A stretch of 64,000 nucleotides of DNA from Parvibaculum lavamentivorans DS-1 (GTDB lineage Bacteria > Pseudomonadota > Alphaproteobacteria > Parvibaculales > Parvibaculaceae): positions 1,116,001 through 1,180,000 of the forward strand of contig NC_009719.1 of assembly GCF_000017565.1 (NCBI RefSeq), read 5' to 3'. The position numbers and the translations under genes are program-made. Of the stretch, positions 50,858-60,207 are shown piece after piece. The notes under the pieces are model-generated. The model was not told the DNA's origin. It was given only the letters and a program-made list of their open reading frames with translations, and did no database searches. How positions within the stretch are numbered: the first letter of the stretch is position 1; every line of letters begins with the position of its first letter.

Positions 50858-52387
50858 TCAGGCGCGGCGCGGAACAGCGGTCACGTTGCGAAGGCGCTGC
50901 GGCGGAAGCGTGCATTCCGCCTGCGTGCCCGCGCCGAGCTGGCTTTTCAGTTCGAAACGTCCGCCATGCACCGCGAGCAGGCCCTTGACGATGGAAAGGC
51001 CGAGGCCCGAGCCCTTGCCCGGCTGGGCGAGGCCGGAGGCGCCTTGGGTAAAAGCATGCAGCACCTTGTCGATTTCGGATTCCGCAATGCCCGGCCCGTT
51101 ATCGTGTACACCGAAGCGCATCTCACCCGAAGCCTCCATGCGCGCGAACATCTTGACCTCGGAATCGGGCGGCGAAAACTTGATCGCATTGGTCAACAGG
51201 TTGATCCAGGTCTGGCGGAGCGCCCTCGCGTCGCCGTAAACGATCGGCAGGCCGTCCGCGAAATCCTCGGTGATCGAAACGCGTTGCGCCTGTGCGCGGA
51301 TTTCCAGAATGCGGCGGCAGTCTTCCGCCAGGTGAGCGATGTCGACCTCTTCCTCGGTAATCTGGAAGCGTCCCGCCTCGATGCGCGACAGGTCGAGCAC
51401 GTCGTTGATGAGCCCGAGCAGGTGCTGCCCCGAGCGGTTGATGTCGTTCGCATATTCCTTGTAGGTCGGAACGCCATGCTTACCGAAAATCTCGGACGCC
51501 ATCACTTCCGAAAAGCCGATGATCGCATTCAGGGGTGTGCGGAGCTCATGGCTCATATTGGCGAGGAAATGGGATTTCGCGCGGTTCGCCTCTTCGGCGC
51601 GGGCGCGCGCCGCGTCCGACTCGCGTTTCGCCTTGAACAGCTGCTCGATCAGCCCGTTCTTGTCCTCACGCAGCGTTATCGAATGCAGTATGATGCCGTT
51701 CAGGCGGGATGTGAGCTGCGCGAGCAGCGCCGTGAAGATGAGAAGAACGGCCGCCAGCGACAGATGCTGCACGTCTCCATAGGAAACGAGGCGCAGGCCC
51801 GCCGCCAGCACCACCGGCAGCACCCTGGCGTAGAAAGCCGGCTTGTAGCAGGAGGTAATGAGCGCGGTGGGTGCCAGCGTGACGAGAAGTGCCGTCAGCA
51901 CGAACGCTTGCTGAACAGGGTCGCCCGGCACCCAGAAGAAAAAGACGGTCGAAGCAATCGAGATAGAAAAACAGAGAGCGACCGTCAGGAAGCGCCGCTC
52001 CCAGATCGCGATATCGTTTCCTTCAGGAGCGGCCACCAGAAATTTGGCGATAACCCGGCGGTTCAGCCAATTCGCGCCGAAGAGCATCACGACAGGGACC
52101 ACCAGCCAGTACCAGGCGATGGATTGATAGAAACAGGCGGCATAGAGGATCATCAGCGCCGGAAAGGCATAAGGCACCGGCAATTTTTGGCTGTCGACGA
52201 ACATGCGCAGCTGCTCAAGCCGGATCTGCGCCGCGAGTGGCTCGCCGTTCCCGCGCCAAGGCAGGGTCCGCGCCAGCCGGCTCTGGAGCGTGCGCAGCTG
52301 ATGAGCCGGCTGCTTGTGCTCCGGCTGCTTGTCCGCGCTCATGCGCCCGGGCGTATCCCGCCTCTGTCGCAACTCGCTGATCGTCAT
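50858..52387 (-). CDS. Membrane sensor histidine kinase
   Basis: The 509-residue kinase has six hydrophobic segments between about residues 70 and 225, a short coiled linker, and then the phosphoacceptor His280 in FLANMSHELRTPLNAIIGF. The ATPase domain shows NLLTNAIKFSP, HDNGPGI and GKGSGLGLSIVKGL. No periplasmic sensor loop or PAS domain is seen, so it may sense something in or near the membrane. It resembles the PleC/DivJ-type kinases of alphaproteobacteria. No response regulator gene is adjacent, so the partner is elsewhere. GGAAGG lies upstream of the ATG. Confidence 0.9.
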   Translation of the reverse strand: MTISELRQRRDTPGRMSADKQPEHKQPAHQLRTLQSRLARTLPWRGNGEPLAAQIRLEQLRMFVDSQKLPVPYAFPALMILYAACFYQSIAWYWLVVPVVMLFGANWLNRRVIAKFLVAAPEGNDIAIWERRFLTVALCFSISIASTVFFFWVPGDPVQQAFVLTALLVTLAPTALITSCYKPAFYARVLPVVLAAGLRLVSYGDVQHLSLAAVLLIFTALLAQLTSRLNGIILHSITLREDKNGLIEQLFKAKRESDAARARAEEANRAKSHFLANMSHELRTPLNAIIGFSEVMASEIFGKHGVPTYKEYANDINRSGQHLLGLINDVLDLSRIEAGRFQITEEEVDIAHLAEDCRRILEIRAQAQRVSITEDFADGLPIVYGDARALRQTWINLLTNAIKFSPPDSEVKMFARMEASGEMRFGVHDNGPGIAESEIDKVLHAFTQGASGLAQPGKGSGLGLSIVKGLLAVHGGRFELKSQLGAGTQAECTLPPQRLRNVTAVPRRA

Positions 52388-52619
52388 AAACTGCCCTTCC
52401 GGCCCGCGGAATGATCCGTTCCTCCTCCCAATGGACAGAACGGATTCGCTTTGTGTGAGCCTCCTCGAAAAGTCTTAATAAGGTTTTCCGAGAGATGGTT
52501 AAGACCGCATAATCTGGCCTTTCCCCAAGAGATTCTTTGGAGGAAGAGGCGGCCTTTCCGGCCCACGAAAATAATCTGCCCCCCAGAGGGCAAATGCACA
52601 GCAGAGAGGCTTCGACCTT

Positions 52620-53420
52620 ATGAGTGATCCCCTGATTTTTGAAAAAGCCGGCCCGGTCGTCACCCTGACGATCAACCGGCCCGAGAGCCGCAATCCGCTG
52701 GGCGCGCCCGAGGATGCGGAAAACTTCTCGAACGCTGCCGCGCGGATCAATGCCGACCGGGATGTGCGCTGCGTGATTCTCACCGGCGCGGGCAAGGCCT
52801 TCTCGGCCGGTGGCAATGTGAAAGCCATGCGTGAGGGCGGAGATGGTTTCGGCGGTCCCGGCGTCCATATCCGCGAGCGCTACAGGAACGGCATCCATCG
52901 CATCGTGAAATCCGTTTGGGGCATTGAGGTCCCGGTGATCGCGGCCGTGAACGGTCCCGCCATCGGTCTCGGCAATGATGTCGCCTGCCTCGCCGATACG
53001 CGCATTGCCGCCGACAGCGCCATCTTCGGCGCCACCTTCCTCAAGATCGGCCTCATCCCCGGCGACGGCGGCGCCTGGCTGCTGCCGCGCATTATCGGCA
53101 TGGCTCGCGCCTCGGAGCTTCTCTATACGGGAGACACGGTGGACGCAGCGACGGCAAAGGACTGGGGCCTCGTCTCCGAAGTGGTTCCCGCCGGCCAGCT
53201 GATGGAGCGGGCAAACGAGATCGCGGCGAAGATCTGTAACCAGCCGCCGGACGTCCTTCGCATGACGAAGCAGCTCCTCCGTCAGGGCATGCTGACGTCA
53301 TTCGATAATGTGATGGAGCTTTCGGCCTCCATGCAGGCGCTCGCGCATCACACCAGCGATCATAAGGAAGCTTTGGACGCCTTCTTCGAAAAAAGGCCCC
53401 CTTCCTACAAGGGCGCCTGA
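52620..53420 (+). CDS. Enoyl-CoA hydratase/isomerase (crotonase family)
   Basis: The 266-residue crotonase has LTINRPESRNPLG, the oxyanion segments GAGKAFSAGGNVKAM and VNGPAIGLGNDVACLADTRIA, and GLIPGDGGAWLLPRIIG. The second glutamate expected in PEVGLxPGxGG is replaced by the Gly-Asp of GDGG. Such proteins often act as delta isomerases or on large CoA esters. The start overlaps nothing; AGAGAGG stands nine bases upstream. It leads a group with a monooxygenase-like gene and an acyl-CoA dehydrogenase. Confidence 0.88.
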   Translation: MSDPLIFEKAGPVVTLTINRPESRNPLGAPEDAENFSNAAARINADRDVRCVILTGAGKAFSAGGNVKAMREGGDGFGGPGVHIRERYRNGIHRIVKSVWGIEVPVIAAVNGPAIGLGNDVACLADTRIAADSAIFGATFLKIGLIPGDGGAWLLPRIIGMARASELLYTGDTVDAATAKDWGLVSEVVPAGQLMERANEIAAKICNQPPDVLRMTKQLLRQGMLTSFDNVMELSASMQALAHHTSDHKEALDAFFEKRPPSYKGA

Positions 53421-53441
53421 TCACCGTTCGAAACTGAACAG

Positions 53442-53475
53442 GGCCGCCGCAAACGGCGTACAGGGTGCGGCGGCC
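53442..53475. repeat. Perfect 10-bp inverted repeat
   Basis: GGCCGCCGCA and TGCGGCGGCC surround a 14-base loop between the hydratase stop and the next gene. No T-run follows. It may stabilise the upstream mRNA or act as a weak terminator. Confidence 0.4.
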
Positions 53476-53559
53476 TGTGCATTGAAGCGGGGGAACTTTG
53501 CCCCTAAAGTCCCCGCCAACAGAAATAGGGCCAGGGGCCCAGCAAACGGGAGCGGAAAC

Positions 53560-53856
53560 ATGAGTGTCATCGGCGTAGTAGCGACCCTGAAAGTGCAGGC
53601 CGGCAAGGAAGCCGAATTCGAGAAGGTCTTCGGCGAGCTGCGCTCGAAGGTGAAGGCGAACGAGAAGGGCTGCCTCCAGTACGATTTCTTCAAGTCGAAG
53701 TCCGAGCCGTCCACTTTCGTCGTGATGGAGCAGTATGCTTCGCAGGCCGACCTCGACGCGCATGGCAAAACGGAATATTTCCGCGCGGCCGGCCCCGCCC
53801 TCGGTGCGGTTCTTGGCGGCGCGCCGACCCTTCTCTTCCTCGACAAGGTCGAATGA
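53560..53856 (+). CDS. Antibiotic biosynthesis monooxygenase (ABM) domain protein
   Basis: The 98-residue protein is a single dimeric alpha-beta barrel domain: VVATLKVQAGKEAEFEKVFGEL, then KGCLQYDFFKSKSEP and FVVMEQYASQADLDAHGKTEYF. The family includes quinone-forming and heme-degrading monooxygenases and many proteins without known function. GGAGCGGAAAC precedes the ATG at 53560. The acyl-CoA dehydrogenase gene starts 23 bases downstream. Confidence 0.85.
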   Translation: MSVIGVVATLKVQAGKEAEFEKVFGELRSKVKANEKGCLQYDFFKSKSEPSTFVVMEQYASQADLDAHGKTEYFRAAGPALGAVLGGAPTLLFLDKVE

Positions 53857-53879
53857 ACGGCTAACCGGGAAAGCGCATC

Positions 53880-55088
53880 ATGGATCTCGCATTCAGCAAG
53901 GAAGACGAAGCCTTCCGTCAGGAAGTTCGTCAGTTCATCGAAGAGAGCTACACGCCCGAGATGCGCGCGAAGCACGCACGCTCGAAGCACGGCTACATGG
54001 ACAAGGAAAACCATGTGAAGTGGCAGAAGGCGCTGGCGAAGAAGGGCTGGCTCGCGCCCAACTGGCCGACGGAATATGGCGGTCCGGGCTTCACCGCCTC
54101 GCAGAAGTACATCTTCGACGTGGAGATGGGCCGCGCCGGTGTGCCGCACACCATTCCCTTCGGCCCGACCATGGTGGCCCCCGTTATCATGAAGTTCGGT
54201 ACGCCCGAACAGAAGAAGCGCTTCCTGCCGGACATTCTCGAAACCAACGTCCTCTGGTGCCAGGGCTATTCGGAGCCGGGCGCCGGTTCCGACCTCGCCT
54301 CGCTGCAGACCAAGGCCGAGAACAAGGGCGACCACTACCTCGTCAACGGTTCCAAGATTTGGACCTCGGTGGCGCAGTGGGCGGACTGGATTTTCTGCCT
54401 CGTCCGCACTTCGAAAGAAGGGAAGCCCCAGGAAGGTATTTCCTTCCTTCTGATCGACATGAAGACGCCGGGCGTGAAGGTGGAGCCGCTGGTGCTGCTC
54501 GACGGCACGCCGGGCCCCCACCAGGAAGTGAACCAGGTCTTCTTCACCGACGTGAAGGTGCCGATTGAAAATCGCATCGGCGAAGAGAACAAGGGCTGGA
54601 CCTACGCCAAGTACCTACTCGAATTCGAACGCGGCAATCCTTATTCCGCCGGCCTCTATCGCGGCCTCAACAAGGCCCGGAAGATGGCGAAGGAGACGAT
54701 GGTCGACGGCGGCGTGCTGGCCGACGATCCGGAGTTCAAGGCCCGCGTCGCCGATCTCGAGTCGCAGATCATCGCGATGGAGTTCACGGAACTGCGTATC
54801 TTCTCGGCGCTCTCGACCGGCGGCAATGTCGGCCCTGAATCCTCGCTGTTGAAGTGCCGCGGCACCGAAATCCAGCAGGCCGTGTCGCAGCTCGCAGTCG
54901 AGGTGCTCGGTCACTACACCATCCCCTTCGTCGAGGATGGCATGATCGAGACCAACGAGCCGGACATCGGCCCGAAAAACGCCTTCACTGTCGCGCCCTA
55001 TTATTTCTCGCTGCGCAAGGCATCGATCTATGCCGGCTCCAACGAGGTCCAGCGCAACATCATGGCAAAGGCCGTGCTCGGGCTTTGA
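53880..55088 (+). CDS. Acyl-CoA dehydrogenase
   Basis: The 402-residue enzyme carries CQGYSEPGAGSDLASLQT, KIWTSVAQWADWIFCLVRT, NKGWTYAKYLLEFER and GSNEVQRNIMAKAVLGL. Over its length it resembles the enzyme at 48392, so the two derive from a duplication. It has no small-subunit gene next to it and may be homotetrameric or share a partner with the other pair. A terminator follows 29 bases after the stop. Confidence 0.92.
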   Translation: MDLAFSKEDEAFRQEVRQFIEESYTPEMRAKHARSKHGYMDKENHVKWQKALAKKGWLAPNWPTEYGGPGFTASQKYIFDVEMGRAGVPHTIPFGPTMVAPVIMKFGTPEQKKRFLPDILETNVLWCQGYSEPGAGSDLASLQTKAENKGDHYLVNGSKIWTSVAQWADWIFCLVRTSKEGKPQEGISFLLIDMKTPGVKVEPLVLLDGTPGPHQEVNQVFFTDVKVPIENRIGEENKGWTYAKYLLEFERGNPYSAGLYRGLNKARKMAKETMVDGGVLADDPEFKARVADLESQIIAMEFTELRIFSALSTGGNVGPESSLLKCRGTEIQQAVSQLAVEVLGHYTIPFVEDGMIETNEPDIGPKNAFTVAPYYFSLRKASIYAGSNEVQRNIMAKAVLGL

Positions 55089-55116
55089 GCGCCGCGACAT
55101 GAATATCCCGGAAATC

Positions 55117-55145
55117 GGGGGCGGAAGAAATTCCGTCCCCGTTTT
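55117..55145 (+). terminator. Rho-independent terminator after the acyl-CoA dehydrogenase
   Basis: A 10-bp stem (GGGGGCGGAA with TTCCGTCCCC, one G-T pair), a GAAA tetraloop and GTTTT make a stable terminator before the convergent ABC transporter gene. Confidence 0.85.
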
Positions 55146-55156
55146 CGCCTCCTGAG

Positions 55157-57058
55157 CTAGCGCCCCGGCGGCGCGTCTTTGCGGTTCACGCGCCCATAAG
55201 CCTGCGTGATCCGGTCGAACACGATGGCGAGAGCGACGATCGCGATGCCCGCCGCCAGCCCGCGCCCGATATCGAGCCGCTGGATGCCGAGCAGCACTTC
55301 CTCGCCGAGCCCGCGCGCCCCGATCATCGACGCGATGACGACCATGGAAAGCGCCATCATCGTCGTCTGGTTGACGCCCGCCATGATGCTCGGCAGCGCC
55401 AGCGGCAATTTGATGTCGATGAGCTGCCGCCACTTGTCTGCGCCCAGATCAGCCGCCATTTCCACCAGTTGCCGGTCCACGGTCCGCAAACCCAGATCGA
55501 CCAGGCGGATTAGCGGCGGCGTTGCATAGATGACGGTTGCAAAGAGCGCAGGCACCTTGCCGAGCCCGAACAGCATCAGCGCCGGAATGAGATAGACGAA
55601 GCTTGGTAGCGTCTGCATCGCGTCGAGCACCGGCAGAACGATCCGTCGAGCAATATCGCTGGCGGCGATCGCAATCCCCGAAGGCAGCCCGATCAGCACA
55701 GCGAAGAAGACCGACACGAGCATCAGGGCCAAAGTCTGGATCGCGAGGTCCCAGAGACCGAGAGTGCCGATCAGAAACAGCAATCCCGCCAGTATGACGG
55801 GCAACGCAAAATGGCGCGAGGCATGCCAGGCTGCGCCGGCCACCGCGAGAATGATGAGCCACCAGGGCAGGGCACCGAGCCCGGCCTCCAGCGCCACGAT
55901 AAGCGCGAGCAGCCAGCCGCTCGCCGCATGGAAAGCGTTGCCGTAATCGGCAACGAAGTTCTTCATCGCGCGATTGACCCAGGCCTCGACGGGAAATTCG
56001 AGAGCAACGGGAAAGCTCCTCGCTTCCGCTTCCCGTTCGCCGGTCACCCGCGCCGCAATCTCGGGCGTCACCCATTGCCGCCAGATGTCCGGCCGTGTCT
56101 CGATGAAGTGCAACGCCGCGTCCCGCGCCGACGCCTCGCTGTTCGCCTGCATATAGGCGAGCGCCTCGCTCGTCATCTGCCCCGTCGTCTCATATGCGCG
56201 CAGGAAGGCCGTGATCTCGGGAGCCCTCTCCGCGAAACGGGCATTGGCGCCGATGATGACCTCGACGGTTGGAAAGGCGACGGGCGGGTTCCGCTTCGGG
56301 TCGGCGTTGAAGGCGTTCCAGGCCTCTTCCGAATATGGGGGCTCTTCGAGCTTCACGAGATCGTACGTGCCGAGAACCCATGTCGGTCCCCAGTAATAGG
56401 CGACGACCGGCTCGCCGCGCTCATAGGCGGATGCGATGGCAGCCGCAAGCGCCGCCCCGGTTCCGGGCCTGAAGTTCGTGTAGAAGCGGTCGAGCCCATA
56501 CCCCTCAAGCTTGCGTGTGCTCTGCTCCTCGCAGCTCCAGCCGAGAATGCAATTGTAGAAGCGCCCCTTGCCCGGCTGCTCCGGGTCACGAAAGAGAGCG
56601 GCATGCTGCTTGAGGTCGGAGACGGACCGGAGATCCGGCGCCATCGGCTCGATGCCGCGCGCCGCATCCCCTTCGATCACATAGCGCGGCACGTACCAGC
56701 CCTGCACCGCATCCGGAAAATTCGTGCCGAGCGAAACCACGGTCCCGGCTTCCAGCGCCTCGTTCCACGGCTCAGTCACATTGTCGCGCCAGATTTCCAT
56801 CAGCACGTCGATGTCGCCTTGTCCGAGCCCCGTCACCAGCGGCAGCGTCGAGCCCGGCAGCACATCCGTTTCGCAGCCATAGCCGCGCTCGATGATGAGG
56901 CGCGCGAGTTCGGTGTGGAAGGCGTTGGAATCCCAGTCGAGCCCGCCAAACATCACCGGCCGGTCGATCGCGCATGACGGCGCGGCTGCGGCACCCGAAG
57001 GAAAGCCCCAAACCGAAAGAAAAAGCGCCGCAAGAGCAAGGGAGGCCCGGTTCAGCAT
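55157..57058 (-). CDS. ABC transporter substrate-binding/permease fusion, glycine betaine/proline type
   Basis: The 633-residue protein begins with a signal peptide (LALAALFLSVWGFPSGAAAAP) and a periplasmic binding domain of the OpuAC/ProX class, seen in MFGGLDWDSNAFHTELARLIIERGYG and YYWGPTWVLGTYDLVKL. From about residue 385 it continues into a permease domain with several helices and the ABC-coupling EMAADLGADKWRQLIDIKLPLALPSIMAG. Such fusions import betaine-type osmolytes or carnitine. ATG 57058 begins the signal peptide; the frame is open further upstream but inside the terminator region. No ATP-binding subunit gene is adjacent, which is unusual. Confidence 0.88.
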   Translation of the reverse strand: MLNRASLALAALFLSVWGFPSGAAAAPSCAIDRPVMFGGLDWDSNAFHTELARLIIERGYGCETDVLPGSTLPLVTGLGQGDIDVLMEIWRDNVTEPWNEALEAGTVVSLGTNFPDAVQGWYVPRYVIEGDAARGIEPMAPDLRSVSDLKQHAALFRDPEQPGKGRFYNCILGWSCEEQSTRKLEGYGLDRFYTNFRPGTGAALAAAIASAYERGEPVVAYYWGPTWVLGTYDLVKLEEPPYSEEAWNAFNADPKRNPPVAFPTVEVIIGANARFAERAPEITAFLRAYETTGQMTSEALAYMQANSEASARDAALHFIETRPDIWRQWVTPEIAARVTGEREAEARSFPVALEFPVEAWVNRAMKNFVADYGNAFHAASGWLLALIVALEAGLGALPWWLIILAVAGAAWHASRHFALPVILAGLLFLIGTLGLWDLAIQTLALMLVSVFFAVLIGLPSGIAIAASDIARRIVLPVLDAMQTLPSFVYLIPALMLFGLGKVPALFATVIYATPPLIRLVDLGLRTVDRQLVEMAADLGADKWRQLIDIKLPLALPSIMAGVNQTTMMALSMVVIASMIGARGLGEEVLLGIQRLDIGRGLAAGIAIVALAIVFDRITQAYGRVNRKDAPPGR

Positions 57059-57080
57059 CGCAGCACTATAGGCGCCGCCA

Positions 57081-57112
57081 AAGAAAAAGGGGAACCCGGA
57101 AGGTTCCCCTTT
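57081..57112 (-). terminator. Rho-independent terminator after the MFE2-like SDR
   Basis: On the minus strand an 11-bp stem (AAAGGGGAACC with GGTTCCCCTTT), a 5-base loop and TTTTTCTT lie just after the SDR stop codon. It separates the SDR gene from the ABC transporter gene on the same strand. Confidence 0.85.
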
Positions 57113-57134
57113 GCATCCCGTCTGTCGGAAAGGC

Positions 57135-58040
57135 TTACTTGCCGCCCGTCGCCAGCTTGAAGAACTTGCCCGTCTGCTCGCCGCCCATGAAGAAAGGCGC
57201 AGCGTTCGAGAAGTCGGAAATCTTTCCCCAATTCTCGGCAACCTTCTCGGCTGTGAGGTCTTCGCGCCCGAGGAAAATGCCTTCAGCCTCTTCCATGCGC
57301 GCGGCGGCGAACACGCCGGCGCCTGCACAAAGGATCATGCCGGTCGGTGCGTCTTCCGAAACGAGGAACATGACGCCCGGCGAAACGCTTTCCGGCGTCA
57401 GCATCTGCTCGGCTTCCGGCGGCATCAGGTCGGAGGTCATCCGCGTATAGGCGACAGGCGCCAGCGCGTTGCAGTGAATGTTGTTCTTCTGGCCTTCAAG
57501 CTTCAGCGTATTGATGAAGCCGACAACGGCAAGCTTCGCCGCGCCGTAGTTCGTCTGGCCGAAATTGCCGTAGAGGCCGGTGGAGGAGGCTGTCACCATG
57601 ATGCGGCCGTAGTTCTGGCTCTTCATGATTTCCCACACTGCCTTGGTCGGCTTTACGGTGCCCATCAGATGCACGTCGACCACGAGCTGGAAGTCTTCCA
57701 TCGTCATCTTCGAAAACGACTTGTCGCGAAGAATGCCGGCATTGTTGATGAGAATGTCGATGCGGCCGAACTTGTCCATGGTCTGCTTGACCATGTTCTC
57801 GACGCCCTGATCGTCGGTCACCGACGAACCATTGGCGATCGCCTCGCCGCCCAGCGCCTTGATTTCCTCGACCACCTTGTTGGCCGCATCGGAAGAGCCG
57901 CCGGCGCCGGTCCGGTCGCCGCCGAGGTCGTTCACGACAACCTTGGCGCCGCGCCGCGCGAGTTCCAGCGCATGGGAACGGCCAAGGCCGCCACCGGCGC
58001 CCGTCACGATGGCGACCTTGCCGTCAAAACGAATGCTCAT
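57135..58040 (-). CDS. SDR of the multifunctional-enzyme-2 / 17beta-HSD4 type
   Basis: The 301-residue SDR begins MSIRFDGKVAIVTGAGGGLGRSHAL, and the extra NDLGGDRTGAGGSSDAANKVVEEI is the mark of the (3R)-hydroxyacyl-CoA dehydrogenase part of peroxisomal MFE-2. NNAG, Ser in TASSTGLYG and Tyr/Lys in NYGAAKLA complete the active site. It should oxidise (3R)-hydroxyacyl-CoA with NAD. The start at 58040 has GGAG nine bases upstream; a longer open frame exists. It suits the dehydrogenases and hydratase nearby. Confidence 0.9.
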   Translation of the reverse strand: MSIRFDGKVAIVTGAGGGLGRSHALELARRGAKVVVNDLGGDRTGAGGSSDAANKVVEEIKALGGEAIANGSSVTDDQGVENMVKQTMDKFGRIDILINNAGILRDKSFSKMTMEDFQLVVDVHLMGTVKPTKAVWEIMKSQNYGRIMVTASSTGLYGNFGQTNYGAAKLAVVGFINTLKLEGQKNNIHCNALAPVAYTRMTSDLMPPEAEQMLTPESVSPGVMFLVSEDAPTGMILCAGAGVFAAARMEEAEGIFLGREDLTAEKVAENWGKISDFSNAAPFFMGGEQTGKFFKLATGGK

Positions 58041-58263
58041 GGGTCTTTTCTCCAGTTGAACAGGTAGGGCGGGGGCCGCCGGAACGTCCGCTTTTGGGGC
58101 GTAGGGGCGTGGCCCATGGGAAACTTGCGGGGACTTTGTGCATGAGAGCCGTGCGAGGGTCAAGGGAAGCCCTGCCGGGCGGTTCCATTGCACTCGGCGG
58201 CCCGGCCCCTATGATGTCGGCACCCGCCGAAAGCCGCGAATCTCTGCCGGAAAGCTCCCTTTT

Positions 58264-59532
58264 ATGACCCTTTTGTCTCTTCAGAGCGCCCTCGGGCTCG
58301 CGGCCATAATCGTCCTCGCCTGGGCGCTGAGCGAGAACCGCCGGGCCTCCCGCCGCTCTCTGGCGGTGGATGCCGCCATCGCTCTCGCGCTCCAGATCGG
58401 GGTGGCGCTGGTCCTGCTCAAGCTGCCCTTGGCGCGCGACGCGCTGGTCGGCCTCAACAGTGTCGTCGAGGCCTTGATGGCGGCGACCTCCGCGGGCACC
58501 GGCTTCGTCTTCGGCTATATCGGCGGCGGCGCCGCGCCCTTCGAAATAGTCTATCCGCAAAACAGCTTCGTTCTTGCCTTTCAGGCCTTGCCGCTGGTCC
58601 TCTTCATGTCGGCGCTCTCGGCGCTCCTCTGGTACTGGCGGGTCCTGCCGGTCCTCACGCGAGGCTTCGCGGTCCTGCTGCGCAAGACCATGGGCATCGG
58701 CGGCGCGGTCGGTCTTGCCTCCGCTGCCAATGTCTTTGTCGGGATGGTGGAAGCGCCGCTCCTCATAAAGCCCTATCTGGAGCGCCTCTCCCGTTCAGAG
58801 CTCTTTGCCGTCATGACGGTCGGCCTTGCCACCGTCGCTGGCACCGTTCTCTTCCTCTATGCCAGCATCATCGCGCCCGTGGTGCCCGGATCGCTCGGCC
58901 AGATCGTCACGGCCTCGCTCATCTCGCTCCCCGCCGCCCTGCTGATTGCCCGCCTGATGGTGCCGGAAGAGACGGGACGCACACCCACCGGCGTCGGTGA
59001 CGATGTGCCCGTGGTCGACTATGAAAACAGCATGGATGCCCTCACGCGGGGTACCTTCGAAGGCCTCCATCTGCTGCTCAACATAATTGCCATGCTTCTG
59101 GTGATGGTCGCCTTCGTCGCGCTTCTCAATATTCTGCTCGCGCTGCTGCCTGATGCCGGCGATGCCCCGCTCACACTGCAGCGTCTCTTCGGTTGGGTTT
59201 TCGCGCCGCTTGTCTGGCTTATGGGTGTGCCATGGTCAGAGGCGCCTGCCGCCGGCCAGATCATGGGCATCAAAACGGTCCTGAATGAACTTCTCGCCTA
59301 TATCGCACTCGCGGGAGAGGCCGGCGCGGGCTTGAGCGAGCGCTCGCGCCTCATCATGGTCTACGCGCTCTGTGGCTTCGCCAATCCGGCCAGCGTCGGC
59401 ATCATGATCGGCGGCCTCACCGCCATGGCCCCGTCGCGACGCTCCGAGATCGTCGAGCTCGCGCCGCGTGCCCTCATCTCCGGCACTCTCGCAACCTCCA
59501 TGACGGGCGCGGTGATCGGCCTCATTACCTGA
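58264..59532 (+). CDS. CNT-family (NupC) nucleoside transporter
   Basis: The 422-residue integral membrane protein follows the concentrative nucleoside transporter plan: N-terminal helices, FVFGYIGGG, MGIGGAVGLASAANVFVGMVEAPLLIKPYLERLSRSE, VAGTVLFLYA, IMGIKTVLNELLAY and CGFANPASVGIMIGGLTAMAP. It imports nucleosides with H+ or Na+. The start at 58264 gives the usual N-terminus. It is divergent from the SDR gene and followed 21 bases later by the GST gene. Confidence 0.92.
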   Translation: MTLLSLQSALGLAAIIVLAWALSENRRASRRSLAVDAAIALALQIGVALVLLKLPLARDALVGLNSVVEALMAATSAGTGFVFGYIGGGAAPFEIVYPQNSFVLAFQALPLVLFMSALSALLWYWRVLPVLTRGFAVLLRKTMGIGGAVGLASAANVFVGMVEAPLLIKPYLERLSRSELFAVMTVGLATVAGTVLFLYASIIAPVVPGSLGQIVTASLISLPAALLIARLMVPEETGRTPTGVGDDVPVVDYENSMDALTRGTFEGLHLLLNIIAMLLVMVAFVALLNILLALLPDAGDAPLTLQRLFGWVFAPLVWLMGVPWSEAPAAGQIMGIKTVLNELLAYIALAGEAGAGLSERSRLIMVYALCGFANPASVGIMIGGLTAMAPSRRSEIVELAPRALISGTLATSMTGAVIGLIT

Positions 59533-59553
59533 ATAACAACCGGAGGAAACAAG

Positions 59554-60165
59554 GTGAAGCTCTACAACTCTGCCATGCCTGCGCCCAATCCGCGCCGCGT
59601 TCGCATATTCGCCGCCGAGAAAGGCATCGACCTGCCGCTGGAGGAAGTTGCCCTGGCCAAGCGGGAGCATAAATCGGATGCCTTCCGGGCAAAGAATTCG
59701 CTCGGCCAGACGCCGGTACTTGAACTGGATGACGGCACGACCATTTCCGAAAGCGTCTCCATCTGCCGCTATCTGGAAGAGACGCACCCGGAGAAGCCTC
59801 TCTTTGGCCGTAACGCTCTGGAACGGGCGCAGGTCGATATGTGGCTCCGTCGCGTCGAATTTGCGCTGATGGGCCCGATCGGCAATTTCTGGCGTCACGC
59901 CCACCCCTACACGGCGAAGGTCGTGAAACAGTTCAACGAATTCGGTGAGTCCAATCGCGAAGCTACCGCTGCCGCTTTCCGTTGGCTCGACCGCGAGCTT
60001 GCAGGGCGCGAATTTCTCGCCGGAGACTATTTCTCCGCCGCAGACATCACCGCGCTCTGCACGGTCGATTTCGCGGATTTCGCAGGGCTGAAAATGCCGG
60101 AAGATGCGCCCAACCTGCGGGCCTGGCACGCGCGGGTCTCACAAAGGCCCAGTGCCGCAGCGTAA
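59554..60165 (+). CDS. Glutathione S-transferase family protein
   Basis: The 203-residue protein has an N-terminal thioredoxin-like domain (MKLYNSAMPAPNPRRVRIFAAEKGI, with NSLGQTPVLELDDGTTISESVSICRYLEE containing the gamma-glutamyl-binding ESVSI) and a helical C-domain ending in ITALCTVDFADFAGLKM. It is probably a detoxifying GST. The start is GTG, with CGGAGG seven bases upstream. Confidence 0.92.
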   Translation: MKLYNSAMPAPNPRRVRIFAAEKGIDLPLEEVALAKREHKSDAFRAKNSLGQTPVLELDDGTTISESVSICRYLEETHPEKPLFGRNALERAQVDMWLRRVEFALMGPIGNFWRHAHPYTAKVVKQFNEFGESNREATAAAFRWLDRELAGREFLAGDYFSAADITALCTVDFADFAGLKMPEDAPNLRAWHARVSQRPSAAA

Positions 60166-60173
60166 AAAATAAA

Positions 60174-60207
60174 GGCGGCGTCCACGGGGTACGGAATGGA
60201 CGCCGCC
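60174..60207. repeat. Perfect 11-bp hairpin after the GST gene
   Basis: GGCGGCGTCCA and TGGACGCCGCC flank a 12-base loop eight bases after the GST stop. On the minus strand a TTTATTTTTT run follows the hairpin, which would make a good terminator in that direction, although no minus-strand gene ends here. On the plus strand it lacks a T-run. Confidence 0.5.

Noticed and set aside
50813-52414. A 533-codon frame opposite the histidine kinase gene
   Set aside because: The kinase has complete H-box and ATPase motifs; the plus-strand frame has none and is rich in Arg, Glu and His as expected for antisense translation.
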